A stretch of DNA of 42,283 nt from a virus: IMG/VR virus record IMGVR_UViG_3300030090_004825, positions 1-42,283 of that record; one strand, 5' to 3'. Of this stretch, positions 1-8,839 are shown piece by piece. The notes beneath the pieces are model-generated. The model worked only from the letters and a program-made list of their open reading frames with translations. It searched no databases and had not been told where the DNA came from. The position numbers and the translations under genes are program-made. Each line of letters starts with the position of its first letter. Position 1 is the stretch's first letter.

Positions 1-2
1 CT

Positions 3-3000
3 CAGCTAGTAGAAATAGATGCCTACCTAGCTTCTTTAGATAAATGGATTCACGACCCAAAGAACAAGAACGATGTGTTCATGTTCTTCTGGAAAGATTT
101 CAGAAACCATGTGTCCACCTTGATGAATGACAATTCAACTAGGCGCGGTCAGGTATCACAAAGATCAAAGATACTTTCGTTAGGCAAGGTAGGTGAGGCG
201 TACAAACAGTGGGATGCGTTCCTTGCTGATGTTGGTGGATACCCAGCTAGATTATCCAGACAGTTACTATCAACTGCTGATGAAGCTAAGGAGAGGGCTG
301 AAGACTGGAGGCAGAAACATGCTGAGAAAATGCAGAGTCTTATCTTTGCTGCTGCTAAGTCACACGGGTATGAAGGTAATCCAATTGGGGTGGCTTTATG
401 GAAGAAGAACGTGAAGAAAAAATATTTCGCATACGCCAACAAGACGGGCAGGCTGCTTAATGTTGGTGACGAAATATTTTATGAGGGTCAGAAGAATAAG
501 ATAACTAAAGAGGATGAGGCTGCGCTGAAGTACCAAGCTAAAGCTATCAACGAGTTATACGACCTAAACATGAACAAGCTCAGGGGCAGTGTAGCTGAGT
601 CTAGAAAAGTTTCCGATAAGATTAGAGGCACTGATGAGCAGTTCATAAGAAAGCCACTGAAGACTGGCGATATTACTCTGCCTAAAACATTTGAGTCCAA
701 GTCAGTTGTCTTTGCCAACCAGATTGATTTGTACATGAAAGCCATCGGAGGCCTGTTCAAAGAAATCAATGAGCGCAACTTACCTGAGTCTGTAACAAGA
801 CAACTTAAGCTTTCGATTTATAAGGAAGCCAGAGTAGGAAAGGAAAGTTTGTACGATGTGCTGGCTAACCAGTGGGACTTTATTGAGGCGTTCCTCGATG
901 ATCGAAGCGGCAAGATCACATCGGGCACAAACCCATACTTCACTGAGAAAGTTTATGACGAGGCAAGAGATAAGCTTTTTGATGGGGAGATAACCAACCT
1001 TGAAGACTTGGCAGATCACTTTGCGAAGAACTCAGTGAAGATTGATGAGGATGCTGAAGGTGAGGCAAACGCAGAAGACAATGCGCTTAGCAGAGATGAG
1101 GCATTGTATGAGTTACTAAGGGAGATGGTGTTCCAAGTTCAGAAGGTGCATCAACAGGTAAGCCCAGCGGACACCAGAGGAAAGAGTGATAACATAAAGA
1201 TCACTGTCCTGAATGATAAGAATAGTTTTAATACAGCTAGGCAGGAGCCTATTGCTAATTACTACTTCTATGATTATGGAGTGTCGAGCACGCCTGAGAT
1301 ATCCAAGATCGTTGCCGACTCCTACACTCAATATCTAGATGAGTTTGTGTCTAGCCTTAATAATGTTAAGCAGTACTTAAGGAATGCGGCTGCTGAACTT
1401 AACAAGAACATCGAAGGGTTTGACAGGAAGAAGAGAGATGAGGCTTTGTCTGGTGAAAACTACATTAAGTACGACACACTTAAGACAGATATAAACCAGT
1501 TGGAAACTTTAACTAACCTCTTGGAAGGCATACAGCAGAGAGATCAAAGATTTGAGCAGCAAATGTTCTCAGGTGTCGGGATGCTTGCCTTTAACGACTT
1601 AACAGCCGCCGCCCTCATGTCTTCAACTACTGGTATCAGGAACTTAATAGGCACACCAACCAGAACAAACTTAAGACTTCAGTCTATCTTTGGCTTCAGC
1701 TTTAGAATTAATGCCTATTCGATTGTTAACCTTGGTAAGGCATTGCTTGAGCTAGGAGGAAGGACAGCATACGGGCTTGGCGCTGGCCTTGGTTACGGGG
1801 CTGTAGAGTTTGCTAAGTCAAAGGGTTCAAGAACAAGATCGGCAATGCGCACATTCCTAACAAAAGCTTTTGATGAGGCGTGGACAAAGGAAATTACGAT
1901 TGGTCAATTTAAACTGAATGGGGCACTGAGCCACATTGCTGAGCGAGGCTACGGAATAAGAAGAGATACTGGATTTAGGTTTGATAACTGGTGGGAATCG
2001 CCAGAAACAAGGGGAAGAATTGAGAGGGAGGATGACCTAAAAAGAAGAAGGGATAAGAAGTTTGGAAAGCTGCGAATGAAAGCAGTTGAGTACGCCAATA
2101 AAGCATCGTTTGTTTTGGTGGAAACAGGTACGAACTACGCTCCAAGAATGTTTGATATGACGGGTAACAACATTTCCTATAGACAGGCTAATGTTGTGGC
2201 CAAGGTATTAGACACTCGCTTAAAGAAGATGCACGATACTCTTGGCAGCGAGTTGATCTGGAAGATGTACAACGAGCCTAACAAGGCGTTCGACATGGCA
2301 AAGCTTGAGGCGATTAAGCCAGAACATTTGTTCGCAAATGGTTTCCTGTTTAAGGCTAACGAAACCAACATGAAGAACCTTGAGGACTTGTTTATTCAAG
2401 CTGGGTTGGACTTTCATAAAGAAGCATTAAGTTTTTTGAGACAGCTAGACACTGATAAGAATGCCAGTTTCTTAAGTGACGATGCAACAGGCAGACTTGG
2501 TATTGCGCTGTTTGCTGAGAACACAAGCACAATAGGCAGCAGGTCTCTTGATTTAACGAACAACCCAGACAAACAATTTATCTGGAGGTTATTTGGGTGG
2601 AGCTTTGCAGCTTTTCATAACTCTAACCTTTGGCTTTCTCGGTCTATAAAAGGTAATCCAAAATGGTGGAGCAGGGACGGACTAAGGTTTCAACAGTTCT
2701 TAGCTATCTCTAGTTTCTTGACGATGGGAGCTATGTATTACGGAGGAGGTGAAGAGTTAATTAGAATGCTGAAGATGCTGCTTTACGGCGAGGTTGCGTC
2801 AAACAAACACCCTTGGGAAGAGGACGGGCTTAGGGATCAGGCGGCAGCTTGGGCTCAGTATGCAATGGCTTCGTTCCCTATAGCAAACATACCTGTTAAT
2901 ATGGTTTCAGGGGTGATGGGATCGTCCCCAAAAGCAACCACAGGAACTGATTTATTTTTCCAATCTATTCTTAGTAAAATTTCTGGTTATGTTTCAGGCT

Positions 3001-3677
3001 GGTTTCAAACAGGAGACCCTCTCTATAGAATAGATGCTACTGCGAAATCAATTTTCAGCAGCCCTCTTCATAAAGGTTTAATTGATTTGGTTTCTCCAGT
3101 TGCTGTAGGTCATAAGGACATTACCAATAACGGCAGGTTGATATCTACATACGCAGAGAAAGAGTTCAGAAAAGAGAGGCGTTATAGCGGGGGTGGTTAT
3201 GCAACACCAGTAACTCCACACATTAGAAACCTTGTGGGATATGCAGCAGCAGGAGATTGGGATTCGTTTAAGAAGGAAAGAACAAAAGCAATACAAGCTG
3301 CTGTTGAAATGGAAAAAGAAGACCCAATAAAATATGTGCAGCAAGCTTACTGGGGGAAAGACCCTTGGAGAACAAACCTTAAGGGAACAATCAGCCTTGG
3401 CATGAGGGAGAATATCCTGAAGAAGGTTGAGAGCGGATATGGCAAGAGTACTAAAGATGATTTTCTGGAAACAGAGAGGAACTTTAACAGGGGTTATATC
3501 TTGCTTGGAGGTACTCCTAACAGGTTCAGTTCGCCTAGCATTTCAACTGGCGGTGTGAGTTTGGATTTACCAAGGAGAACTAGAAGGAAGGGAAGGGGCG
3601 CAGAGTTTGATACTAGGCGCACATCTGGGGTAGGAAGGTTAAGGCGATCTAACTTGAGGAAGGTTTACGGGGTTTAG
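3..3677 (+). CDS. Giant virion-associated protein, 5'-partial
   Basis: The frame is open to the left edge (GTG at 75 and ATG at 81 are internal), so the gene starts outside the window; at least 1,224 codons are present. The product is mostly helical and charged, with a hydrophobic Gly/Ala-rich stretch encoded at about 1690-1815 and another hydrophobic stretch at about 2690-2790. It ends in a strongly basic Arg-rich tail. Length, composition and the late-gene orientation fit an internal virion/ejection-type or large polyvalent phage protein. I see no enzymatic motif. Its 3' end overlaps the end of the opposing metallopeptidase gene by 29 bp, so it marks the convergent border of the rightward (late) arm. 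Function is inferred from size, position and membrane-like segments only. Confidence 0.75.
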   Translation, partial: QLVEIDAYLASLDKWIHDPKNKNDVFMFFWKDFRNHVSTLMNDNSTRRGQVSQRSKILSLGKVGEAYKQWDAFLADVGGYPARLSRQLLSTADEAKERAEDWRQKHAEKMQSLIFAAAKSHGYEGNPIGVALWKKNVKKKYFAYANKTGRLLNVGDEIFYEGQKNKITKEDEAALKYQAKAINELYDLNMNKLRGSVAESRKVSDKIRGTDEQFIRKPLKTGDITLPKTFESKSVVFANQIDLYMKAIGGLFKEINERNLPESVTRQLKLSIYKEARVGKESLYDVLANQWDFIEAFLDDRSGKITSGTNPYFTEKVYDEARDKLFDGEITNLEDLADHFAKNSVKIDEDAEGEANAEDNALSRDEALYELLREMVFQVQKVHQQVSPADTRGKSDNIKITVLNDKNSFNTARQEPIANYYFYDYGVSSTPEISKIVADSYTQYLDEFVSSLNNVKQYLRNAAAELNKNIEGFDRKKRDEALSGENYIKYDTLKTDINQLETLTNLLEGIQQRDQRFEQQMFSGVGMLAFNDLTAAALMSSTTGIRNLIGTPTRTNLRLQSIFGFSFRINAYSIVNLGKALLELGGRTAYGLGAGLGYGAVEFAKSKGSRTRSAMRTFLTKAFDEAWTKEITIGQFKLNGALSHIAERGYGIRRDTGFRFDNWWESPETRGRIEREDDLKRRRDKKFGKLRMKAVEYANKASFVLVETGTNYAPRMFDMTGNNISYRQANVVAKVLDTRLKKMHDTLGSELIWKMYNEPNKAFDMAKLEAIKPEHLFANGFLFKANETNMKNLEDLFIQAGLDFHKEALSFLRQLDTDKNASFLSDDATGRLGIALFAENTSTIGSRSLDLTNNPDKQFIWRLFGWSFAAFHNSNLWLSRSIKGNPKWWSRDGLRFQQFLAISSFLTMGAMYYGGGEELIRMLKMLLYGEVASNKHPWEEDGLRDQAAAWAQYAMASFPIANIPVNMVSGVMGSSPKATTGTDLFFQSILSKISGYVSGWFQTGDPLYRIDATAKSIFSSPLHKGLIDLVSPVAVGHKDITNNGRLISTYAEKEFRKERRYSGGGYATPVTPHIRNLVGYAAAGDWDSFKKERTKAIQAAVEMEKEDPIKYVQQAYWGKDPWRTNLKGTISLGMRENILKKVESGYGKSTKDDFLETERNFNRGYILLGGTPNRFSSPSISTGGVSLDLPRRTRRKGRGAEFDTRRTSGVGRLRRSNLRKVYGV

Positions 3678-3999
3678 AAGTAATCTCTTTCATTATCCAC
3701 TTCCAAACATCTGGGCTTTGCTTGATGGCAGTAGCGATCCCGATAGACATCTTCGTGGTAAACTTCTCTTCGTCTATCTTGTTAGGTGCACCCATCCCGT
3801 GATTGATTGCGTGTATGATTTCGTGAAGTAGCGTCTCTGCCCTCGATTGTCGGGGCAGAGACTTTGTTACTGAGATGATCTGAGATTGGAAGTCACACAA
3901 TCCCAATTGCTCAGCACCTGATTCTTCAGGTGGATTCATCCAGTTAATCTTGTAAGTAAGATTCAGTATATCTACTTCAGTTGGTAATCCCCTGTTCAT
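3649..3999 (-). CDS. Small HExxH metallopeptidase-like protein
   Basis: 116 aa with a zincin motif H59-E-I-I-H63 followed by A-I-N-H67, within TLLHEIIHAINHGMG. Two His plus Glu, with a nearby His as possible third ligand, is typical of minimal phage and ImmA/IrrE- or SprT-like zinc peptidases. The first half (about residues 8-50) is beta-rich and places this protein near the peptidase-like domains of phage early regions. It is the last gene of the leftward arm and converges with the giant virion gene. ATG start at 3999; no strong Shine-Dalgarno was seen. Substrate unknown. The metal site is seen in the sequence; the peptidase role is inferred from the motif. Confidence 0.75.
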   Translation of the reverse strand: MNRGLPTEVDILNLTYKINWMNPPEESGAEQLGLCDFQSQIISVTKSLPRQSRAETLLHEIIHAINHGMGAPNKIDEEKFTTKMSIGIATAIKQSPDVWKWIMKEITSKPRKPSSS

Positions 4000-4000
4000 A

Positions 4001-4294
4001 TTAAATAGAAGTCTGGATGCCCCGTCTCAACTGTCCTTAACCATTGAACACAACTTAACCCGTGAGGAACGGGATTTGGTGGGTGAGACACCCAGACTAT
4101 TAAAGAGTAACGTAAGGCTTTGTTTCATGATTGGGATATCTCGTAGCATAGCACGCAATACACTATACAAACCCGTAGTTCGTAGCTCTCCTACGACACC
4201 ATACGCCTTACGTTTAAATTGCCCCCTGCACACCACACTCGCGGGGCAGGGGTTCAACGGAGTTAGTTGCCCAACTAATTGGTTCACCGCTGAA
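4001..4294. ncRNA. Structured non-coding region beside the integrase block
   Basis: About 295 bp without a convincing gene; the long frames on both strands look like chance. It is rich in complementary segments: GTCTGG 4011-4016 with CCAGAC 4092-4097, GTCTCA 4024-4029 with TGAGAC 4084-4089, CCCGT 4059-4063 with ACGGG 4069-4073, a 10-bp helix AACGTAAGGC 4109-4118 with GCCTTACGTT 4205-4214, CGTAG 4181-4185 with CTACG 4191-4195, TGCCCC 4220-4225 with GGGGCA 4243-4248, and TTAGTT 4263-4268 with AACTAA 4273-4278. The helices nest into two multibranched domains. Wobble pairs do not settle the strand. It could be an RNA, an mRNA 3' region, or include attP next to the integrase genes. No terminator or known RNA family was recognised. 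Confidence 0.5.
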
Positions 4295-4537
4295 TTATCT
4301 TCCGAAGAGCCGATCAAAGAACGACTTCTTCTCTTTTGGAATTGGAATATCAAGCAAGGGCAAATCAACTTTGTTTTTATTCGCCCTCTTTTTTAGAGCC
4401 TCGATCTCTACATCAGTAATCAACAATGGAGTTGGCTTCCCTGCGTCCATTGCCCATATGCTAAAGTAGTGATGCTTAGCATTCGTCTTCCTGTTAATGT
4501 TCTTAACCTTTGTTATATGTCCTATTAGTGCTTTCAT
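4295..4537 (-). CDS. Hypothetical small protein
   Basis: 80 aa. The ATG at 4537 is chosen over the one nine bases upstream because it overlaps the TGA of the upstream gene as ATGA, a coupling seen throughout this arm. The product is basic, with a beta-rich first half (ALIGHITKVKNINRKT) and a Lys-rich tail ending FFDRLFGR, a common end for small phage regulators. No domain was recognised. It is the distal gene of the integrase cluster, directly before the structured non-coding region. Confidence 0.65.
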   Translation of the reverse strand: MKALIGHITKVKNINRKTNAKHHYFSIWAMDAGKPTPLLITDVEIEALKKRANKNKVDLPLLDIPIPKEKKSFFDRLFGR

Positions 4538-5103
4538 AATTCCCACCTCATATTAGGGAAGGGGTGAAGCTCATTGTTGGGTACAGTATATGCCCCAGCA
4601 AATTGACCATCTTTCTGATACTTCCCTTCAAGTTCGCTGTCTGATACCCATCCCATGATGTGACAGTGAGCTTCTCCTTTAGTGAAGTTCACCACGACTA
4701 GACCATACGTCCACCCTTCTTTCCTTTCATTTTGCCTGATAGGCAGAAGGTATTGAGTTGGATTCCAGTTAGGCCTTAGCCTTGATCCTTTAAAGTCTAG
4801 TGTTAGTCCAAGTATATCGTAACCTCCATCACCTCTTTCTGGTGTTCTCATGCAGTTCCACCTTTGTATTCTGTACATGTTGTCACTGCCTGTTAGATAT
4901 ATCGTTCCCCCTAGTTGAGCTAATTGACCTGTGAGTTGATCACGCTCAAGCCTCTTAAGTCTCTGCTCTACATCTTGTATATGAGAACCTGACTTCTGAT
5001 TCTTGATTATCCTCGGCCTGAAAAACTCCACCAGTTCAGCCGCCTTGTCTTTGGCCAACTGTATGTCGGATTCACCAAGTACGACTGTGGGGTATTGAAT
5101 CAT
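4534..5103 (-). CDS. Hypothetical protein, possible PD-(D/E)XK nuclease fold
   Basis: 189 aa. Residues 15-60 are helical and charged, followed by a beta-rich core. The core holds D92-G-G-Y-D96 and then L-T-L-D103-F-K105, which resembles the D...(D/E)xK arrangement of PD-(D/E)XK nucleases, and a later segment HCHIMGWVSDSEL (147-158) of the kind found at the edge of such folds. This is inference from a short pattern; a non-nuclease DNA-binding role is equally possible. It overlaps the integrase gene by ATGA (TGA of int 5102-5100, ATG at 5103), so it is probably translated with it. Confidence 0.6.
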   Translation of the reverse strand: MIQYPTVVLGESDIQLAKDKAAELVEFFRPRIIKNQKSGSHIQDVEQRLKRLERDQLTGQLAQLGGTIYLTGSDNMYRIQRWNCMRTPERGDGGYDILGLTLDFKGSRLRPNWNPTQYLLPIRQNERKEGWTYGLVVVNFTKGEAHCHIMGWVSDSELEGKYQKDGQFAGAYTVPNNELHPFPNMRWEL

Positions 5104-5963
5104 CCCAGTATATCCATGATCATTTTTTTCTTGTCCACACTTGGCTTAAAGTAAGGGAACAAGCTGCGAACATCCTTGTGACCCGACAAGTGTCTAACAG
5201 TAAGGATGTCTGCATTAGGGTGAGAGAGCCATCTCGATATGGCCGTTCTCCTAAACGCATGAAATGTTTTACCTTTTTCGTAGAGATTATTTTTTTCCAA
5301 TAGCCGATTGAAATATGTAGATAGCTCTCCGTTCAGAGCCTTGAATGCAAGGTGCGGGACTATGAACTCATGGCTTCTTGTTTCGCTCATCGTAGACAAT
5401 ACATCATGGAGCTCACTTGCCATCGGTATCTCAACAACAGTTTCGTGCTCTTCTGTTTTGCTTGGCTTTTTGACTATGAGTTTTTTATCTAAATCTACTT
5501 CAGACCATTTTAATGTAGCGCAGTCAATGAGCCTCATGGCTGTATTCCATCCTGCTATTATTAAATAGTAGAAGTCTGTACCTTCCGCAGCCTTCTTTAA
5601 CTTTGCATAGTCTTCTTCCGTAAAGGTTACGATAGGTTTCTTGGGCACTGATATCAGCTTCTTGGGAAACTTCTTCACAAGCACTTCGTCTGTGTACCCT
5701 CGCCTATGCATCCATTGAAAAAAGATTTTTATGCTGTGGGCTATCCTGTTCACTGAAGATGGCTGATACTTTCCTTTGATGCTCTTTATAAACTCAAAGA
5801 TATCTTCTTCTTCAGTTGAAATCTCATCCTCTATCACACCTTCCCTGAACTTAACTAAGCCCCAGTTGGTAGTGTTGTTGCCTTCGGCTCCTTCTTCCTC
5901 TCGCTCTTTAATGAATTGATTTAAGCGAGATAACATTTCTGCTGATGTCACATCTCTTTCCAT
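5100..5963 (-). CDS. int: Tyrosine recombinase (phage integrase)
   Basis: 287 aa, the usual size for a phage tyrosine integrase. The N-terminal part (about 1-100) is an alpha-helical core-binding domain. The catalytic domain shows R144 in NTAMRLID, a beta-hairpin Lys (K165-K169 region), H235-A-F-R238, H262 in LSGHKDV, and the nucleophile Y271 in FPYFKP nine residues later. The set is complete, so the enzyme should be active. It would integrate or excise phage DNA at attP/attB, probably together with the adjacent HTH protein. It overlaps the HTH gene upstream by 16 bp and the downstream gene by ATGA. attP was not identified; the structured stretch 4001-4294 is a candidate place to look. Confidence 0.93.
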   Translation of the reverse strand: MERDVTSAEMLSRLNQFIKEREEEGAEGNNTTNWGLVKFREGVIEDEISTEEEDIFEFIKSIKGKYQPSSVNRIAHSIKIFFQWMHRRGYTDEVLVKKFPKKLISVPKKPIVTFTEEDYAKLKKAAEGTDFYYLIIAGWNTAMRLIDCATLKWSEVDLDKKLIVKKPSKTEEHETVVEIPMASELHDVLSTMSETRSHEFIVPHLAFKALNGELSTYFNRLLEKNNLYEKGKTFHAFRRTAISRWLSHPNADILTVRHLSGHKDVRSLFPYFKPSVDKKKMIMDILG

Positions 5964-6520
5964 ATTTTTAATAGTTTGTTGAAGTATCGAACATTCGGAG
6001 ACTTCTTTATATGATTAAACTTACGCCGCTTGAAGTAGTCCATGCTCTTGTTTTGCCTGAGCAGGTCTACCCCGCAAGCACCGCTGAACTTCTGCGCGAA
6101 CCCCACGGGCACATCGTCCCAAGATTTCTTTTCAGATATCCTTTGGATAGTTCTAACAGATACGCCAAGGTCAGAGGCTAACTGTCTATTCGATAGCGAC
6201 TTCCCTTTCCTCCGTGCAAGTAGCCTGCACAAAAATGGAGGCATCTTATCTAGCTTCTCTAGCAGTGACATTGAACCTGTGTAAGTACTCTTTGAGTTTA
6301 TCCTCCTGTTCTTCCAATCGTTTGTTTTTCCTGATCCGCTTTTCTTTCTTTGCTTCGTATTCGTTGATGTATTTTTGGAGTACTTCTGCTGCTCGGTCAG
6401 CGTCGAGCTTGTGGGCGTAGTCCCATCCGTCGACAGGGATTGGGTCTTTTCGCCCAAGCCTTGATCCTGCTGGGGAGTCAATCCCTCCGATGCTTCTAAT
6501 GTAGAGACAGTATCTTCCAT
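5948..6520 (-). CDS. HTH DNA-binding protein, possible recombination directionality factor or regulator
   Basis: 190 aa from the ATG at 6520; an upstream in-frame TTG is less likely. Residues 1-75 are Ser/Thr/Gln-rich and look disordered. Residues about 105-132 contain a helix-turn-helix, LSNRQLASDLGVSVRTIQRI. The C-terminus is basic (DYFKRRKFNHIKKSPNVRYF). The overlap with the integrase start suggests a partner of integration: excisionase-like factor, regulator of int, or a replication-type DNA binder. The HTH is visible; the role is inferred from position. Confidence 0.75.
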   Translation of the reverse strand: MEDTVSTLEASEGLTPQQDQGLGEKTQSLSTDGTTPTSSTLTEQQKYSKNTSTNTKQRKKSGSGKTNDWKNRRINSKSTYTGSMSLLEKLDKMPPFLCRLLARRKGKSLSNRQLASDLGVSVRTIQRISEKKSWDDVPVGFAQKFSGACGVDLLRQNKSMDYFKRRKFNHIKKSPNVRYFNKLLKIWKEM

Positions 6521-6529
6521 CAATCTCTT

Positions 6530-6808
6530 TTACCTTAACCCTGATAAGCAGCCCTTTGGGTATTCCTTCTCGTAATCAATACCTAAATAAGTCTCATCCA
6601 CAGACCCATCCACTTTTTCGTGAACCGTAGTCACTATAACCTGATCATTGCTATCAGTTCTAATGTCCACAAAGTGTCTGGTGTCATCGCACATCTCCAT
6701 AAATTCTTTCACAAGCCCAGCGGTCAGTGTTACCCGACCGCCGAGCTCATGAAGAACCATTCCAAGAATAGCTGACATCCCGATATTGTCGTCAGCTATC
6801 TTATTCAT
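6530..6808 (-). CDS. Hypothetical protein between SSB and the HTH gene
   Basis: 92 aa, acidic, with a helical N-terminus (about 1-42) and a beta-rich C-terminal half (DIRTDSNDQVIVTTVHEKVD). No known domain was recognised. Its ATG overlaps the TGA of the SSB gene by one base (TGATG), which suggests coupled translation with SSB and a role near DNA metabolism. Confidence 0.65.
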   Translation of the reverse strand: MNKIADDNIGMSAILGMVLHELGGRVTLTAGLVKEFMEMCDDTRHFVDIRTDSNDQVIVTTVHEKVDGSVDETYLGIDYEKEYPKGCLSGLR

Positions 6809-7185
6809 CAGAATGGATTTGTAGCAGCGGCAGCATTAGTCAGCGTTTGCTGCGCTGCTTGGCCTTCGTCCTTCTTTCCTCCGTTGGCAAACGAGAACTG
6901 TTCAACAATGGTGTTTAGCTTGGAACGCTTCTGCCCGTCTTCAGTCTCCCAACTGTCAGAGCGCAAGCGTCCTTCAACTAGGATACGATCACCTTTCTTG
7001 AAGTACTTGGAGATCGTCTCTCCTTGCTTACCAAAGGCGGCGCAATCTACATACGCTACCTCTTCGTTCTCACCACGTTTGCGGTTGGTTGCTACTGTGA
7101 AGTTGCAAACTGTCAGGTCTTTCCCAATCTCCTTAGAGCTAGGTTCCCTGACCAGATTGCCCATTACTATTAACTTATTATACAT
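6808..7185 (-). CDS. ssb: Single-stranded DNA-binding protein
   Basis: 125 aa. Residues 1-100 form a classical SSB OB fold: start MYNKLIVMGNLVREPSSKEI, then CNFTVATNRKRGENEEVAYVDC, FGKQGETISKYFKKGDRILVEGRLRSD and a W-E-T-E segment. The C-terminal linker is short and Gln/Ala-rich and ends ATNPF, keeping the Pro-Phe end but lacking the acidic DDDIPF-type tip that usually recruits partner proteins. It lies directly after the exonuclease and Sak4-like genes, consistent with a recombination and replication module in which it coats ssDNA. Confidence 0.93.
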   Translation of the reverse strand: MYNKLIVMGNLVREPSSKEIGKDLTVCNFTVATNRKRGENEEVAYVDCAAFGKQGETISKYFKKGDRILVEGRLRSDSWETEDGQKRSKLNTIVEQFSFANGGKKDEGQAAQQTLTNAAAATNPF

Positions 7186-7187
7186 AT

Positions 7188-7964
7188 TTAGAATGCCTCC
7201 TTTAACGGAGGCGTGTAGTTTTTGGTTTTCTGGTAAAGCTGGTTAGATAGTTTAAATATCTCCCAGCCATCCTTGACCTCATCTGTTCCCCATATTTTTT
7301 CTACGGGTTCTGATGGAGCCTTGGAATCTATTATTAACGAGACACATTGTGTGTCTCCCTCGATGCACTGTTGATATGCAGCTAACTGGTATACCCATGT
7401 TTCGTAGAAGCGTGGCTTGTACTTGACTCCTTGTGTTTTGAAATCAATTACACACTTGCCCCACAGAATATGGTCTGCAACCAAGTCAACTGTGCCAGCA
7501 TAGCCATGCTGCTGATTAACCAGCACGGTCTCTGCCTGATGTACCTTGGTTATGTTCTGATCAAACCAAGGCTTATATTCAACGAACCACGGGTAGACTT
7601 CATCGTCTTCCTGCGGCTCAGTTCGGTCTATGTTGTAATGCTCTAAGGCATTGTGGACTTTCGTTCCAAACGTAGCTGCCACTGATGTTGCCACCTTCAT
7701 GTCTGCCACGATTCTCTTGGCAAACTTGTCAGTGGATTCATCTTCCCCTTGCTCCAGCCTGAGAGCAGACAGGATACCCTGTTCGATCTTCCAGCTTTCA
7801 AGCGCAGGCTTGGACATAATGTTAAGGATGGAAGTAACACTAGGGAACAAACCCTCCACTCTTGCGTCCTTCAAGGTGGTGGGCTTGCCGTTATCCCTAG
7901 TGTGCCTTGGCTCACCATCTCCTGTGTACCAATGGGCCGAGTTGTCTGGTTTAACCCAAGCCAT
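7188..7964 (-). CDS. RecB/Cas4-type PD-(D/E)XK exonuclease
   Basis: 258 aa. Motifs in order: F-G-T-K-V-H104 (the G-T-x-x-H helix of RecB-like nucleases), E146 in QAETVLV, G157-T-V-D160, D174-F-K176 of V-I-D-F-K-T, and the Q-motif Y192-Q-L-A-A-Y197. That is the full active site of PDDEXK_1/Cas4-RecB nucleases. The expected job is processing DNA ends to feed the Sak4-like ATPase and SSB next to it, as in phage recombination operons. It starts with TAATG overlap with the Sak4-like gene. No Cys cluster for an Fe-S domain is visible, so the RecB-like rather than true Cas4 subgroup is more likely. Confidence 0.85.
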   Translation of the reverse strand: MAWVKPDNSAHWYTGDGEPRHTRDNGKPTTLKDARVEGLFPSVTSILNIMSKPALESWKIEQGILSALRLEQGEDESTDKFAKRIVADMKVATSVAATFGTKVHNALEHYNIDRTEPQEDDEVYPWFVEYKPWFDQNITKVHQAETVLVNQQHGYAGTVDLVADHILWGKCVIDFKTQGVKYKPRFYETWVYQLAAYQQCIEGDTQCVSLIIDSKAPSEPVEKIWGTDEVKDGWEIFKLSNQLYQKTKNYTPPLKEAF

Positions 7965-8839
7965 TAAGCTGCCTTAAGCAGTGGGACGATTGAGTTCCAG
8001 TTGTTGATGAAGAAGTTAACCTTCTCGGTTGGAACATTGGACAGATCATCAACTGATGATTCCAAGTGATCACGTTCCTTGGCCAACTTGAGGAACGTCT
8101 CAGCGTTACTCACTTCAGCTATCAGAACCTGCAATTGTTCCAGCGGTGTTGGAACCTTCTCGCCTTGGCCAAGCCATGCAGCCAGACGCTTACCAACTTC
8201 TTCTGTAGGCTTGTTGATAACAAGCCCTGCGAAGTCAGGGATACGAGTCTTTTCAACAATGAGAGTGTTGTCATTGTCGAGGCGTGCCACAAAGTCCAAG
8301 TTGTATTCCCACCCATCCTTGTAGACAGGAGCAAGTCCAACTTTTCTAGGAGCAGCACGGCCCTTCTCGTTCTGTTCGACAACGTATTCAGTCTTGGCCC
8401 TGAGTGTCGTGATGACATGATAGGGTGCGCCCATGACCAGATCGTTGATTCGGTTTAGGATCGGAGATACATCAGCCCAAGCGCGAAAGGAGTTGCCCCC
8501 TTGGCTGCGCTTACCTGCGTTCTCCACCTGTTGCAGTATACCATTCTCTCCCTGCCAGAATGCTGACATGGAATCAATGATTACTGTTTCGTATGAGGCA
8601 GGGATATTCTCCAAGCCCTTGATCAACTCCTTCGGATCGAAGGAGTCTAGCTCGCAGACATCGAAGTCAAACAAGTCTGAATACTTGCTTGCACTTCCAT
8701 GCTCCGTGTCAATGACCGCTGTCTTCCCGCCTAGCCCCTTGGCTATTAACAGGGAAGTGTAGGTCTTACCGCCGCCTGACGGCGCGTATAGGCCAGCCCT
8801 AAGCTTGGCTGACTTCTTTGTTGCTTTCCTGAACTGCAT
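7964..8839 (-). CDS. Sak4-like RecA-fold recombination ATPase
   Basis: 291 aa. Walker A is G16-L-Y-A-P-S-G-G-G-K-T26, Walker B is T-V-I-I-D-S (85-90), and AVIDTEHGSAS (41-51) is the usual sensor stretch of the AAA_24/Sak4 family. The RecA-like core covers about 10-235; the remaining helical tail is variable. Sak4 proteins of phages help SSB-dependent annealing or strand exchange, which fits the neighbouring SSB and RecB-type exonuclease genes. It follows the RusA-like locus with a 2-bp gap after one of the two overlapping frames there. ATG at 8839. Confidence 0.85.
   Translation of the reverse strand: MQFRKATKKSAKLRAGLYAPSGGGKTYTSLLIAKGLGGKTAVIDTEHGSASKYSDLFDFDVCELDSFDPKELIKGLENIPASYETVIIDSMSAFWQGENGILQQVENAGKRSQGGNSFRAWADVSPILNRINDLVMGAPYHVITTLRAKTEYVVEQNEKGRAAPRKVGLAPVYKDGWEYNLDFVARLDNDNTLIVEKTRIPDFAGLVINKPTEEVGKRLAAWLGQGEKVPTPLEQLQVLIAEVSNAETFLKLAKERDHLESSVDDLSNVPTEKVNFFINNWNSIVPLLKAA

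Noticed and set aside
4027-4396. Open frames of 106 and 113 aa on both strands in the structured region
   Set aside because: Both cross many hairpins, neither has a Shine-Dalgarno or a known motif, and the plus frame runs over a good minus-strand gene.
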